The notes under the pieces are model-generated. The model was given only the letters and a program-made list of their open reading frames with translations, made no database searches and was not told the DNA's origin. A program made the position numbers and the translations under genes. Below, one piece after another: positions 36,986-49,354 of a stretch of 64,000 nucleotides of DNA. Position 1 is the stretch's first letter, and every line of letters starts with the position of its first letter. The stretch comes from Paramecium pentaurelia (taxonomy: Eukaryota > Ciliophora > Oligohymenophorea > Peniculida > Parameciidae), in the NCBI GenBank assembly GCA_905183005.1, contig CAJJDO010000058.1, positions 375,706 through 439,705 on the forward strand. The letters run 5' to 3'.

Positions 36986-37029
36986 TAACATAGTGGTTAG
37001 AATTGAATAACATAATGGTTAGAATTGCA
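36986..37029. repeat. 22-bp tandem duplication
   Basis: Two adjacent 22-nt units, TAACATAGTGGTTAGAATTG.. and TAACATAATGGTTAGAATTG.., differing at two or three positions. Confidence 0.85.
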
Positions 37030-37117
37030 TAAATATCTTGATATTTAATCTTTTCTCATATTAGTTCTGTTTTAATCATCTAAAACAAATTAAAATCTCT
37101 ATCATTATAAAATATAG

Positions 37118-37155
37118 AATTTTGCTAATGATTAATAATTTTGCTAATGATTTGG
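37118..37155. repeat. 19-bp tandem duplication
   Basis: Two copies with a period of 19 nt containing AATTTTGCTAATGATT. Confidence 0.8.
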
Positions 37156-37539
37156 TCAGATATCCAATAGGTTATGAAATAAAAAAATTGTATATACAAA
37201 ATAGATAAGAATTATAGTAAATTTTACACCTATTTAAAATATAGACCAGATAACTAACTTAATATATAATTTATTAACTTATAAGATCCTCTAAAAATTA
37301 AGATAAAAAACTTAAAAAATATTGTGAATTAGAGAAGAAGTATTGATTTTATATTATAATAACATTCTTCAAAATTATAGATTAAAATCTAATTGGCAAT
37401 CTTTGGAAGTTAGAAATTAAGTAGATATTAATTAATTCAGATAAATAATCATTTTTTTATTTAATTTATCTTATATCTTTTAATAAGAAATTAAAAAAAA
37501 TATATTTCCAATAATGTTGTAAGATATATATTAACACAT

Positions 37540-40500
37540 ATGGAAGATAGTAAATAAAATAAATTAATTTTTAAGGATCATCATTTTGAATATTTATAGT
37601 TCTTAGAAAAGATGAGAGGATAGAAAAATTGTATTCATATTTTTAATTAATTAAAAAATTAAATTAAACTAAATGAATTAAATTTAGGTAATGAAGGCTA
37701 GCATACATCAGAATTCAAAAGTTGCTTTGAGCGTAGGAGATTTTAATGTAAACAATAATGACCTTGATAGAATAGAAAAATTAACAAGTTTTAGAATTAC
37801 TTAGAAACTTTGTTCTAGATTACTCAAATATTGAATTATTTTAAAGTTTAATATTAGAAGATTGTAATCCTGAAACCACGTTTGTTCTTTATTCAATTAT
37901 CTAAAAATGTCTGATAAATGGAGATCATTTTATGAATTTTCCTCATTAAAAAGTAAGCACTGAATTCTTTTATAATGAATATGACCATCGATTAAATATT
38001 ACAGAAATTTGTACTAAACATATTGAGATTGCTCTAATTTATTTATAATCATCACATAATCATCCAAATTATGTTTACAATTAAGTAATTTTTACTATTG
38101 CACTTTTAATAAGGAAATTTTGGGTTGATATTTTAAAAATTGAAGATATCATAAGTTAAATTATAAATAGCACTTTATAAACAAATAAAATAATCTTTTG
38201 TAAAATATTTGAAAACATTATCAGTTGTATTAGATAATATTCATATGCTAGTGGTTATATTGAATATAGAAAAATACTCAATAATTTTTAAACGTAATTC
38301 TATTATCTTAATATAGATTATCTTTATAGAGAATATTATAAGCTATTCATTTATAAATTTAATAATTATCAGGAGAATCTTTAATTAAATTATATGGATA
38401 AAATAAAATAATGGTTGAATCATTTATTAATTTATTATATTAATTGATGAACTTGAATTTTAATTTAAGTTATTATGAAATTGATGTAGATAATGAAGGT
38501 AAGGATACCTCGTAATTAACTAATGTATATAATTAATTTAATTTATTAGTTTCCAGATTATTATTTAGATTTAATAATAGATCCTATTTTTTTGAAAGAA
38601 CTTTTTCAAGATGCAATTGGATTTTTAAATATTGATCAAAATCTATCTTTATATTTTATAAGTATGCTTTAAAGAATTGGTTGTGTAAGATTATCAATAT
38701 TTCACAATAAAAAATGTAAAGGAGGATTTAGAAGAGTAATGTGGGAAGGATTAATCTATTTATATTAAAATCAAGATTAATTTATAAATTATGTAGAATT
38801 TTCATCTGAAATTCATTCTTTAGCAATAAGAATTATTAATAATTTAACATTAAGAAAATTAGCAAAATTTTAATTATAATTTGATAATTGTTTTTAGTTA
38901 ATTTAATAAGTATACTAAAAAACAGTATAATTATTTGGAGTAAAAATAATGCCAAATAGTCCTATAATAAAATTATAAGAACTTTGGAATTAAATTAGAT
39001 ATTAAGGTTCATTACATTTACCTTTACATGATGGATTAAATATAAAAATAAATTAAACTATGCAAAATCAATTAATTATAGTTTTAAAGACATTTTTTTA
39101 ATAAAATTAATTCACAGAAATTCCATAAGAATGTAGTGTTAAGAAATTTAAGAAATTATTAGATATAACATTTATGCCTTTTCATTGTCTTTTTAAATCA
39201 CAAATCTAAGATAATATTGGTCTCATTTTATAGATGATTGAATAATTAAGAGGAGATAATGAATGTATGAAAAATAATTAATAATTATTAGATTAAAGTG
39301 CAGCTGTTATAAGTCTAACTATTGTATTTTTATTACATACATCAAACACAGAAATTTTAAATTTAGGATTTGATTGTTATAATTTTGGATAGAAAGAAGA
39401 ACCTAAGCCTAACCTTGATGGATAAGCTTATATCTTAAAATTTATAGTAGAACTAATAAAGAATTCATAAGTATAAAAGAATACAAGAATATTAAAAATG
39501 GCAATTCTATCATTTATTGAAAGTTTTATTACTGTAACAATTGATTCATTTTGTTATGAATAAGAAACAAAATAATTCAAGAATCTATCTCAACTATATT
39601 CACAATTGATACGTGCAGATTAAAGATATCAAAATTATTTATTAGTTTTGGAGACTATGCTTGATGAATGGTATTAATTATTTAAATATTTTAGTTTTTA
39701 AGTATTTACATATGGTGATCCTTTTTTAATAGAATTCAGTCTTAAATTAATAGAATATATTTATTAGAAAGTCAAAAAATATATTCCTAGAAAAGTATTT
39801 AAAACTTGTAGCATAACAGATATGCTAAAGTAGTTTTTCTTATAATTAAACATAACTTGTTTGAATACACCTTAATATATAAAAAAAAGAGCTTTGGTTT
39901 TTAAGATAATTACTATAGTTTGGGTAGATGATTGCTCTGATGATTATGTCAATGCTCTTGTTGATATATATAATCAAATAAAATAAAGCATTTTAAATGA
40001 AATTAATAAAGTCAATATTCTAAAATATGTTTGGGATCTTATTGGAATTGCTTCAGAAATAGATGTAGACAATATTTATAGAACATTCTTAAGAATAATG
40101 TAAATAATATTATGAATGAATTAGATATCCTGATATTGCTAAATTATTGTCAGAAGAAAACATTGAGTTATTTGCTAAAGACTATGATTCTTCGATTGCC
40201 ATTATCACATTATTTAAAGCCATCTTCTACAACAAGTACTAGTTTTCATCAATTACATTAGAAATACTAGATTGTCAACAGAAAATATTTAATTAATATT
40301 GTATCAAATTTATGGTAAAGCCATGAAATTCTTTATTATTCTAATTTAATAGTAAATCCAAACTGCAAAAACATAATAAAAAATATCAGATTTATAATTA
40401 AAGTAAGTATCTAAACTAATGGCACTTATGAGTCAAATATCAGGATAAAAGAAAATTAATTAAGGATTTTTCATTATTTATAATGATTAATGTTTTCTTG

Positions 40501-41185
40501 AACTATTTAACTTATAGATATAACTCATTTTAATTTATAGACCATTACTTTAACATATTCCAAAATACAAAAAATTATTATATGAATGTTTTGATTGTAT
40601 ATGTTAAGATCATTCAGAAACTTTAGCTTATAAGTGTGATTTGAATTCTTATCTTGATATTTTCCATATTTGTAAAGAATCATTAAAAGATATTATTTAT
40701 GATAATCAAGGAGAGGATACTATTAATGAGAATTGTTCAACTCTTATATTAATAGGAACTTTATTAAGCAATATATCAACATTTTTAGTTTAAGAAGCTT
40801 CAGTTGGAGATATAAATGATTTGCAAATGATTAAAAATAAAATAAATGCTATTAATATATCTGGAAAATAGATATTATATGAAATGTTCAATTTATGTTG
40901 CTAAATCACTTTAATATATCCAAAAAATTCAAAAGTGATATTTGCTATTCCAGAAATTCTATATGCCATCTCTGTTTTTAATCCATCTGATGTAATCTTA
41001 ATATTTAATAATTTTAGTTTGAGACTCTCCTTATATCAATAATGACCAATTAAATAGGAATCATCTCAAATTTACTAATTGATCAAATTAGTTTAGCTTT
41101 TAAGAATCTCTAAGGAGAATTATAAATTTCAAATAAAGAAGATTTTTTAAGAAAAATTAAAGTAGTTTTAGAAATGTATAAATGA
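37540..41185 (+). CDS. Exportin-like HEAT-repeat karyopherin (XPO7/XPO4 type)
   Basis: Introns at 37748-37770, 38294-38316, 38525-38549, 40100-40124, 40236-40261 and 40992-41017 (23-26 nt) sum to an exact 1165-residue frame. Size and all-helical HEAT composition fit importin-beta-family exportins. Segments reminiscent of XPO7/RanBP16 include SNIELFQSLILEDCNPETTF, RLSTENIQLILYQIYGKAM and the C-terminal LLIDQISLAFKNLQGEL. Such proteins carry cargo through nuclear pores with Ran-GTP. The N-terminal importin-N repeat is divergent and the start (ATG 37540) rests on the first intron joining correctly. No closer subclass can be fixed by eye; XPO4 is an alternative. Confidence 0.55.
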
Positions 41186-41670
41186 TAAATATTATGTAAT
41201 GTTATAAAATAAATTGTATAAATGATATTTTAGTATTTATAGTCATTATTCTATAATTATAAAATTCTTAAATTCATTTTATAAAATATAATTATTTAAC
41301 AATTAATAATTAAACTTTTCTATATTCTAATGATTGATTTAGATTGTAATTCTTTAATGAATTAAATTCTCAAATATGAGAATCATTAAAGAAGAAATTT
41401 CATTTTTTTATGATTGATTAATCAGAATTTATTGGATATTTTAATTAGGAATAATAAGAGTTATGGATAATCATATAGATTTAGAATTTATTGATAAAAC
41501 ATTTAAATAATAATAAAATTTAGATTTATTGATTTTTAAAAAACTAAAATAATTTCTATTTTATTTGATTAAATAAGATAATGGCTTATCCTAATTGACT
41601 GATCATAATAAATATATAAAATTGAGAATTCAAATGTTGATAATTTAAATTTCTATAAATAAGGATAAGT
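41186..41670. other. Intergenic, no gene seen
   Basis: About 485 bp between convergent genes, A+T-rich, no motif or RNA gene. Confidence 0.5.
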
Positions 41671-42905
41671 TCAACTTAATTCTTGATTATCTGGCTTAAA
41701 TTAATGAAAATAAATTGGAAAGAGTTCTGTTGGTATGAATTACTTAAGTCTTATTGGATCAAGTTAATCAAATAATGGAGTTGCATGAAATGTAGATCTA
41801 CCTGTATCAAATCTTGCAGATCGAAATGAACTAGAATGAGGTGATGTATCTTATATAATTTTTATTTTTTCTCTATGTGAAACTTCATTTATTGAATAAT
41901 TTTATTTCAATTTTTTATCTTTTTGAAATATTAATTGAAGTTTCTTACTCATTGGACTATTTGATGATGATATAAAACTCTACTACAGTAATTTATTAGT
42001 TCTAGTTGATTCTTTTGGAATTTTAATTGTATATTCTTTCTAAATTATTTTATTCAACAATAATCTATCATTTATTACTTCTTAACCTTATATTAAAGGA
42101 TTATCTAAATCTACTTATTAATAGTTTGGTAACATTTTCTGATGCAATATTACAGACTTTCTTGAATAAATTTATTACAATACTTATAGATTTCTTCTAA
42201 ACTTTAATCAATGTGAGAGTTCTTCATTATATCTGTTCTTTAGGATTATGGAATGAGATAAGTGACACCTTTCCTTACTTTTCTTAGATATTAAATCTCT
42301 TATTTCTAAGCTTGAGATGTCTTAACAGAATCATAGAGAGATGGCAATTAATATTTAGTTATTACTTCAAGATTATCCATATTTTCAGATTCCAATTATT
42401 ATAATTTAATTTATGGTTCCATATCAAGGATACGCTTATAGTCTTACACTTTAATCATATATAATTCTGCAAAATGTGAACTTACTCTAGCATTAATAGA
42501 ATAGATTCCAGTTACAATATCTCCGACTCCAAAGGCTGTTGATTCTCCAAGAAGTTTAATCATTTGATGAACAAACCTTTTTTTATTTAATTGGTAATGT
42601 TATTCAATTTATTGATTGATTGGTTCTTTTTTAAATATTTCTATTTCCCCTTATTTAATTACATAAATGGCTTCACATTTTTATCCTTCTTAGAAGATTA
42701 AATGTCCCCTTGTAAATTCTACACTTTTAATTGATCTATAAATGTAATCAATTTAATAATTTTTCAATTGACTAAATGCATTCACTTTACTCAAATAAAT
42801 AAGTTCAGTCTCTCGATTTCTTTTAGATTATGGAAAAGCCTTAGTAAGACTCCTAGTTTATCTAGGTTCAATAATATTCGATTTGTCACTTATTTTATTA
42901 ATCAT
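41671..42905 (-). CDS. Cyclic-nucleotide-binding-domain protein
   Basis: Two exons with a 23-nt intron (complement 42161-42183) give 403 residues. A cNMP-binding fold spans about residues 35-165: AFSQLKNYQIDYIYRSIKSV, FTRGHLIFQEGQKCEAIYVI, KQGEIEIFKK, then LLGESTAFGVGDIV (phosphate-binding cassette region) and SSHFAELYMIKVQDYKRIL. The canonical Arg of the cassette (GE.A...R.A) is not evident, so nucleotide binding may be lost or altered. The C-terminal 200 residues are Ser/Gln-rich and probably unstructured. Family members include PKA regulatory subunits and many ciliate CNB-only proteins; no kinase or channel part is present here. Confidence 0.75.
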
Positions 42906-43057
42906 ATTAAATAAATAATGAATAATATAAAATTACTTTAAAACTCTATGTTTCATTTGTATTAGCCAGAAAATTAAAAAAAACTATCAATATTTTAATT
43001 TAAGTTAGATATCAAAAATTAACTTTTTATATTTTACATAATTTACTTTATAATCAG

Positions 43058-44179
43058 ATGAGAATAGGAGATGAGAGTACTTCAGAAAATGATTTAGACA
43101 TGTATGGCATTTCAAGATCTTATTCATAAACTAAATTACCAAATTAAAGTAATAATTCTAAAGAATAGACACAAAAAAATGAGATTGTAATTGTTACATA
43201 AAATTTAGATAAATAAAAAAATATAATCAATGAGAGATGATTTATAAGGTTCTATTTCTTTGAATGATTTAAATATCTTAGGACTTAAAGATTATTATTT
43301 GGGATCAGATGATAATCATTTAGAAACAAAACCTAAAATAAATTAAGAAAATCATGAAAGTCCAGGAATGGATTTTCAATAAAATGAATAATTTAACACT
43401 ACATTAGATCAATTAGGTTCAAAATTAAATGAAGTGATTGGCCATTATCTTAATGAACTCACTAATTAACCAAGATTATCTTTAGATTCGTTTTCCTTGT
43501 AAAATAGTGAAAATTTAGATGAAGAACAATAACAATAGATTTTAGATTTTGAATTACAAGCAATGAGATAACGTATATATAAAGTAAGATAATTTATTAT
43601 TTTCTAAAGCAAATTGTAGATAAAATTAATCTTTCTGTTATCCAATCTGTATAATCTTTTGGCTCATCTTGTTAATTGAATTCATAATCTAATATTATTT
43701 CAACTGCCTTTTCTAAAGAATTAATTAATAGTACAACTCATATATCTTAAATTTCATAAATAACCCCGCCAAAATCTTTATCATATTCAATTTTTGATTT
43801 GTAATAATAACTACATCAAAGTATTCATTGTGTCCAACCAAAAGTAAACAAAAAGATTGAAGATTAACCCATTCATATAACTGAAAGTGAAACATCTAAA
43901 GAGGAATTATAAAATAAACTTAAAATTTCTTTATCTTTAAATTATTAATAACAATAGGTCAATAATTAACTTAAAGAAGAACTTTCAAAATTGGAAGTAT
44001 TTATTTAAATATTATATATATATAAGAAAAAGAATTAAATTTCAGATAATAGTGAAGATGGAGATCAAAATCCCTTATTAATAGAAAATTAAAGATTAAG
44101 AGAAGAAAATGGAAAACTGATCGAATTCATTTAGAATAGAATATGCGATTAATGTAAAACTATTCCAAAGAATTTCTGA
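43058..44179 (+). CDS. Coiled-coil, Ser/Gln/Asn-rich protein of unknown function
   Basis: Introns at 43187-43208 (22 nt) and 43584-43609 (26 nt) give a 357-residue frame. Two acidic, low-complexity N-terminal regions (GDESTSENDLDMYGIS; LDSFSLQNSENLDEEQ) are followed by a Ser-rich middle and a C-terminal coiled coil (NKLKISLSLNYQQQQVNNQ, RLREENGKLIEFIQ). It ends with a single Cys pair (RICDQCKTIPKNF), a possible half zinc site. No family recognised. It diverges from the CNB gene, with 152 bp between starts. Confidence 0.65.
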
Positions 44180-44497
44180 TTTAATATTCAAATCTATATT
44201 TTTAATTTATTATTATTTTATGGAAGATAATTATTATTAATATTTTTAATTATTCTTATTTATATTTATTTCAAAATCAAGACTAAAACTTCTATCAATA
44301 TATTTGTAAAATAATTAGTTTGAAATTAAAGATTTCCTTTTATTACAAGTAAATAGATTATAATTATTTAATCTTTCTTTTTTCAGAATTTTTTAAATAT
44401 AAAAATTGTATATTATTTTATATTCTTAGAATATATAAATTCTTATTATAATTTATAATCTTAATATATACTTTAATCTATTTTGCATAATTAATTT
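44180..44497. other. Intergenic, no gene seen
   Basis: About 320 bp of A+T-rich DNA between same-strand genes; nothing recognised. Confidence 0.5.
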
Positions 44498-44740
44498 ATG
44501 GATTATGGCAATACCGACATAATTAATCTGGGAGAAGATGTCTAAAAGAAGCTTTTGGATCCCAACATTATAAGATACTTCTCAAAGAAAACAAACATCT
44601 TTGAGGAATTTTTAAGTTATTCAATTGTATTTGAAAATATTCAGTAGTAGGCATCTATAAAAAATTATTAGTAATAGGGAAATTTAATAAATAAACAGAT
44701 TTATATATAAGTAACCAAAGTATTGATTATCTTTTGTTGA
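44498..44740 (+). CDS. Short ORF, possibly a truncated membrane protein gene
   Basis: ATG 44498 opens an 80-residue frame (MDYGNTDIINLGEDVQKKLL..., with SYSIVFENIQQQ and ending LIIFC) to TGA 44738-44740. The same frame continues open for 45 more codons (DFYLNNLLIVLMIMASF...) to a second TGA at 44876-44878. The two halves together would make one transmembrane hairpin, so the first TGA may be a disabling mutation. No intron of normal length removes it in frame. Not recognised; could be chance. Confidence 0.35.
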
Positions 44741-45022
44741 GATTTTTACTTAAACAACCTACTAATTGTACTTATGATTATGGCATCTTTCTCAAAAATA
44801 AAAAATAATATTGTTTCTACAAATCTCTAAATAGAGAGCCTTAAACTTAGATAAATTCAATTCTTCAAAATTTAATGATATTACATGTCTACAAGTTTAT
44901 GCAAGATTAATCTTTGCTATTATAACTTCAAGAAATATCTTTTAATATGCTAAATAACTTTTTGTATTTAGTTGAAATAATAATAATTTGTTTTAAACAG
45001 TATTTTTATTTTTTAATTAATA

Positions 45023-46084
45023 ATGAATAGAAAAATAATAGCTATCTTTTTTATAATTTTAACTCTTTAAGGGAATTAAGCAAAAGAAGATTTCAAAAAA
45101 TCAAGCAAATGCTTGGATTTTGATAAGTTAAAAATATTTGCATGCATAAAGAAACAATTAACAACCGCTATTACATATCAATCTGTTACTACATTTGGCT
45201 CATTCATAATTGCAAAAATAGGTATATGGCTAGCTGGTTTTTCAGCTATTGGCCCTGTTGCAGGTTCATTAGCAGCTTGGATTTAATCTTTGATTGGAAA
45301 CGTTGTAGTTGGTTCATTTTTTTCATTTTTACAAGCAGTTGCAATGGGGAAATCATTTTTATTAATAATTCCTTGTCTGACTATTGGAACTATAGTTGGC
45401 ATTATCTATTTAGTATTAAATTGCTTTAGATCTGAATATTGTATTTTAGAGGAATTAACTCAAAAATCAGAAAAACAAAATGAATAAGGACAAAGTATTG
45501 ATGAGACATCTAAGGAACAAAGGAATTTATAAAAAGAATAAAATCAAAATGAATAAGAAGAATCGATTTGGAGTTCATCAATGAAAATAATGTAATCAGG
45601 GATTTCTGATACTTATTCAACAATTACTAATAAGATTTCTGAATTATCTACTTATACTTCTACTTAGTTATCTCATGTGCCAAAGGAACTCATAGAAATG
45701 AAAAATTCAGTTCTAGAATTTTCCTCAAATTATTTCAATATTTATGATTCAATTTCTTAAATTACAGATAATTTTTTTATATTCTCCAATTAAATTGCTT
45801 CCTCTATTCAAGAATAGCTTAAGGAGAATACAAATAATATGTAAAATATTTTTAATGATTTAACAACTACTTTTGGTGATTATATCAATGGGATAAATGA
45901 TCTTTTTGAATTTATTTGGCAACATAGAGAAACTATAAAAGAAGCATTTGAGTATGCTATAGAGGTCCTTAAAGAATAATATGATCAATTTTTGAATACT
46001 TAAAATTTTATAGAAAATATGAGATATTCAAAGGAAGAAAATACTTGCGCGAATAATTTTATAGAGTACCTTGCTAATACATGA
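45023..46084 (+). CDS. Secreted or membrane protein with signal peptide
   Basis: Intronless code-6 ORF of 353 residues, TGA 46082-46084. A signal peptide is clear (MNRKIIAIFFIILTLQGNQA). A Cys pair (KCLDFDKLKIFACIKKQ) is followed by two glycine-rich hydrophobic segments (AKIGIWLAGFSAIGPVAGSLAA, cut here by the 20-residue limit at IGPVAG, and LLIIPCLTIGTIVGIIYLVL), then a Cys pair (CFRSEYC). The remaining 200 residues are Ser/Thr/Gln/Asn-rich helices. The Gly-rich hairpin could insert in a membrane, but no named family fits. It is probably routed through the secretory pathway. Confidence 0.7.
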
Positions 46085-46740
46085 TTATAATAATTTTTAA
46101 TTTAATTAGTTTATCTTAAAATTGTAATTGATATCTTAAAAATAAATTTTATACATTATTAATTAAATGGATCATATGTTTATTTTCTATAGAATAATAA
46201 TTATTAAATAGGTTGATCTTTCAGTTATATTAAAGAAAAAGAAAATTCTAGAATAACGAAGGCTGGATTAAAACCAAGGATATTTTAGCCTAAAATGATC
46301 TTTACATCCTGTAGAATATTAGTTATCTCTTCATAAACTATTAATTTCTTCATCATAAAAAATCACCTTATGCTTAAACTACATCTTTAGAATGAAACCA
46401 GATAAATTTCATCTTTGGATGTCTACTACAAGGTTCAAAATCCTATGCAATAATGGAATCAATAGAACAATAGAAAACCCTGGTCTATTAGAAAACACTG
46501 TTACAAAATTTATGAATACATCCTTAGCTATGCTATAAAGAGAAAAATAAAAAATATGAATAAAATTATGGATTATATCTGAAGATTTTAATAATTCATA
46601 AATTTATCATATAAAATTTAGTTGATAAATGAAATGCAAGTGTAGAAATATTGAAATTTTATTAATATACTTTATATTTCTAAGGTTGCCATATTAATAT
46701 AAAAATTTTATGTTATTTTTTATTTCTAAAACGTAAATAA
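46085..46740. other. Intergenic; possible unidentified gene remnant
   Basis: About 650 bp. The part 46250-46610 is less A+T-rich than normal spacers and has one long TGA-free plus-strand frame without a good start. Its translation (RITKAGLKPRIFQPKMIF...) matches nothing I know. It may be gene debris next to the duplicated arm. Confidence 0.35.
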
Positions 46741-46979
46741 ATTATTAATTATTGGTTAGATATTGATAACTAAAATTAAAAACTAACTAACATCCTTTTT
46801 TTGATTATTTTATTTTTCAAAGCATTCAAACCTAAAATAGACATCAATTAAATATCTAATATATTTTTATTAAGTTAATTCTAAATCAATAAATTTATAT
46901 TAATTAAAAGTAATCTTCTGTTTAATATTCAGATTATAACACAAACTTTAAAGATCTTATAAAACAATAATATCATAAT

Positions 46980-47550
46980 ATGATTGAATCAAATAAAAAA
47001 TCTCATACTTTGCAATCCATCTCTAACTAAACCACAAGTATGTTAAAATGCTAAATTAGGCTGTATTGACAGTTTAGATACTCTAGACTTATGTGATACC
47101 CTTATTGGAATAGATTTTAGCAATTAAGATAAATACAATATGTTTCATAAGAAATTTTGTCCAAAATGTTTAACATTTTTGGAACTATTTACATCAAAAA
47201 ATGCTTAGACCTTTTAATGTACGTATTGCTAATGGATAATTGAACTTAAAATCACTTTGTTGTATACTCTTCTAAATTGTCTTTAAATTACAATTTTGCT
47301 TTTTGTGTTTCCTATTATAGCTTTTGCACTCTCAATTCAAAAAACCGAAGGTGTTATATAAAGAATAGAAAGAAAAATTGACAGCATAACCATTATTATT
47401 ATTGTTAATTTACTTTTTAGCATCCCTATTTTCATAATTGGACTAATCATTTGTTTATTTCTGGCACCATATAAAATCTTGATAGCTTTTTCAAAGGCTG
47501 TTGAACAAAGAGATTACAAAATAATCAAAAGAGTCTTCTCATAATATTGA
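46980..47550 (+). CDS. Zinc-ribbon, two-helix membrane protein on an arm-specific insertion
   Basis: Two exons with a 22-nt intron (47038-47059) give 182 residues. The N-terminus holds Cys-rich sequence (CIDSLDTLDLC) and a CPKC ... CTYC pair set (KKFCPKCLTFLELF, FQCTYCQW) typical of a zinc ribbon. Two hydrophobic segments follow (LLNCLQITILLFVFPIIAFA; TIIIIVNLLFSIPIFIIGLI), then a basic tail. The gene sits inside a 600-bp block missing from the left arm. Its ATG overlaps the left junction, so the first bases are shared with arm sequence. Family not recognised; LITAF-like or RING-variant membrane proteins are possibilities. Confidence 0.6.
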
Positions 47551-47902
47551 TTTTGAATATATGTGTTAATTCATTAATACGTAATAATTTTGAATTTGAT
47601 ATCTTGTATATTTGTTTAATTATATAATAAATGATGCAATATTAATTTTATATATTTGAAACAATTGTTATACAAATTATTGTTTTGATAATGAATTTTT
47701 TCATTAATACAATTATAATATAAATGTCAACAAATTAATGTTTCCATTACTTTTAACTATAATCATTTGTAAAATCAATAATAAGAATTTTAAATATTAA
47801 AATTAAACAAATAATTAGTTCTAATTAGATCATTACAGAAATAATGATAAAAGATTAATAAAAAAAAATAGAAATTAATTTTATACTTATTTTAATTTTA
47901 AT

Positions 47903-49353
47903 TCAAACTACTTTTCTTTTACAAGCACAAATCTTCATACCACAATGAGGACATATTTTTTTGATTGAGGATAAGAAGGTGTGTTCTTATTATTAATTTG
48001 TAGAGTAGTCGAATATTTAATCAGGTTATGTATATTTATATGCCTATGCAACATATTGTGGATTTGCTTTGGTAATAGCATCCAATTTTGTTAATTCTTC
48101 AACAACATCTTCTTTTTCTGGTCTATCATTTAATGTGCTCATCAAATTTTATGTTAATGTAGCTGGTCCTGATCTTTTTCCTCCTTTTCCTGGACCTTTT
48201 TATGGAGGTTCAGGCTTTCTTGGTTAATCTTTAACACTTTTCTTTTCTTCAACAATTTTCATTCCTCCATGAACTGTTTCACTTACTTTAAAAATATATA
48301 AATTTTCAGGAATTAAAACATGTCTTTCAAGTTCCATATTTTCAGCATGAACAAATTTTACTGCTCTATTTGTTGCTAATAAAGCTCCTTTTTAACTTAA
48401 TTTAGGATTAAACAATGCTCTAACATGACCATCATCACTTCCTAAAAATATTTAATTTAATGTTGGATGCCATAAAACTTCTGTAATAGCTTAATCAAAT
48501 AACTAAACTCTACAATTAATACTTAAATCATTAACATTTAAGAATAATAATTCAGTTGGTCCTACTATATGATATCCATCTTTAAAAGTGTGATGAGCTG
48601 TTACAAGTATACTTTCATTAAAATTTAAATCAAATCTTGTTGGTGGAAATCTATTAATATTACAATATTATAGATAAATATGATGATTAGTATTTGTAGT
48701 TTCCCAAAGTTTTATAGTATTATCAACACTCTATGTAATAAATCGTTTTTAATCAGCTAAAATTTTAATTTTAGTAACAAATCCTTTATGAGCATCTTGT
48801 ATAATAAATAATGGTCTTTTTTTAATTTCTCTACAATTTTAATTGACTTCATAAGCTTTTATAGTATTATCACTACAAGCACATAACAAAAGTCTTCCTC
48901 TTATTGTTACACATTGTACTAATACTTTATGACCTGTTTTATCAACACATTTAACAGCATCTTTATGAGTTAAACATTATGCAACTCCATAAAGTTTTTT
49001 AGTCATATCCCAAATCCTTACTGTTCCATCATCACTACAAGTAACAAAGACATCACTAAAATCTGGATGAAAACAACCAGAATTTATGGCTGCTGTATGT
49101 CCAATAGTTTTTAAAATGTCTCGAATATACATATCTCCTCTATGAGTATCCATAGTTCTCTTTCCTTCTCTATCTAATACACATGCTTATGCATCAGCAC
49201 AAATTATCAATACATTTTTTCCATCCTTTGCCCAACTTATCTAATTAACTTAATTCCCTTCATATGGTGTAACCAATCTAAAGCTATGTGTATTCTTATC
49301 CATACCATAAAAGTCCCAAAATCTAACTACACAATCATATGCTCCTGTAACTA
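47903..49353 (-). CDS. WDR70 copy, 5'-truncated at N (right arm)
   Basis: Reads from the N at 49354, at codons for LVTGAYDCVVRFWDF, to the normal WDR70 stop (complement 47903-47905). It lacks roughly the first 170 residues. It overlaps copies 49355-50856 and 50858-52492 almost fully with very few differences, so it is probably the 3' contig of one gene. Its 3' flank continues into the segment carrying the extra gene. Confidence 0.8.
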
Positions 49354-49354
49354 N
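49354..49354. other. Single N: contig junction
   Basis: Separates two WDR70 segments whose ends overlap by over 1 kb; sequence jumps from about residue 172 of one copy to about residue 610 of the next. Confidence 0.9.

Larger units (their letters stand above)
36210..37539. other. Long intergenic region with small tandem repeats
   Basis: About 1.3 kb, the longest gene-free stretch here. No frame carries a motif. Two short direct tandem repeats occur and are listed separately. A degraded gene is possible but I cannot show one. Confidence 0.5.

Noticed and set aside
36986..37155. CRISPR-like or tRNA-like repeats
   Set aside because: Only two copies each, no unique spacers of constant length, and no cloverleaf can be folded; GTTAGAATTG only vaguely resembles a B box.
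44738..44740. TGA as selenocysteine
   Set aside because: No CxxU or similar redox context, no recognisable SECIS-like hairpin by eye, and the protein is unrecognised.
46985..47585. Arm-specific insert as a retained internal eliminated sequence
   Set aside because: Junctions share AT rather than the obligatory TA, no TAYAG-like ends are seen, and it holds an intact gene; a standard IES is unlikely.
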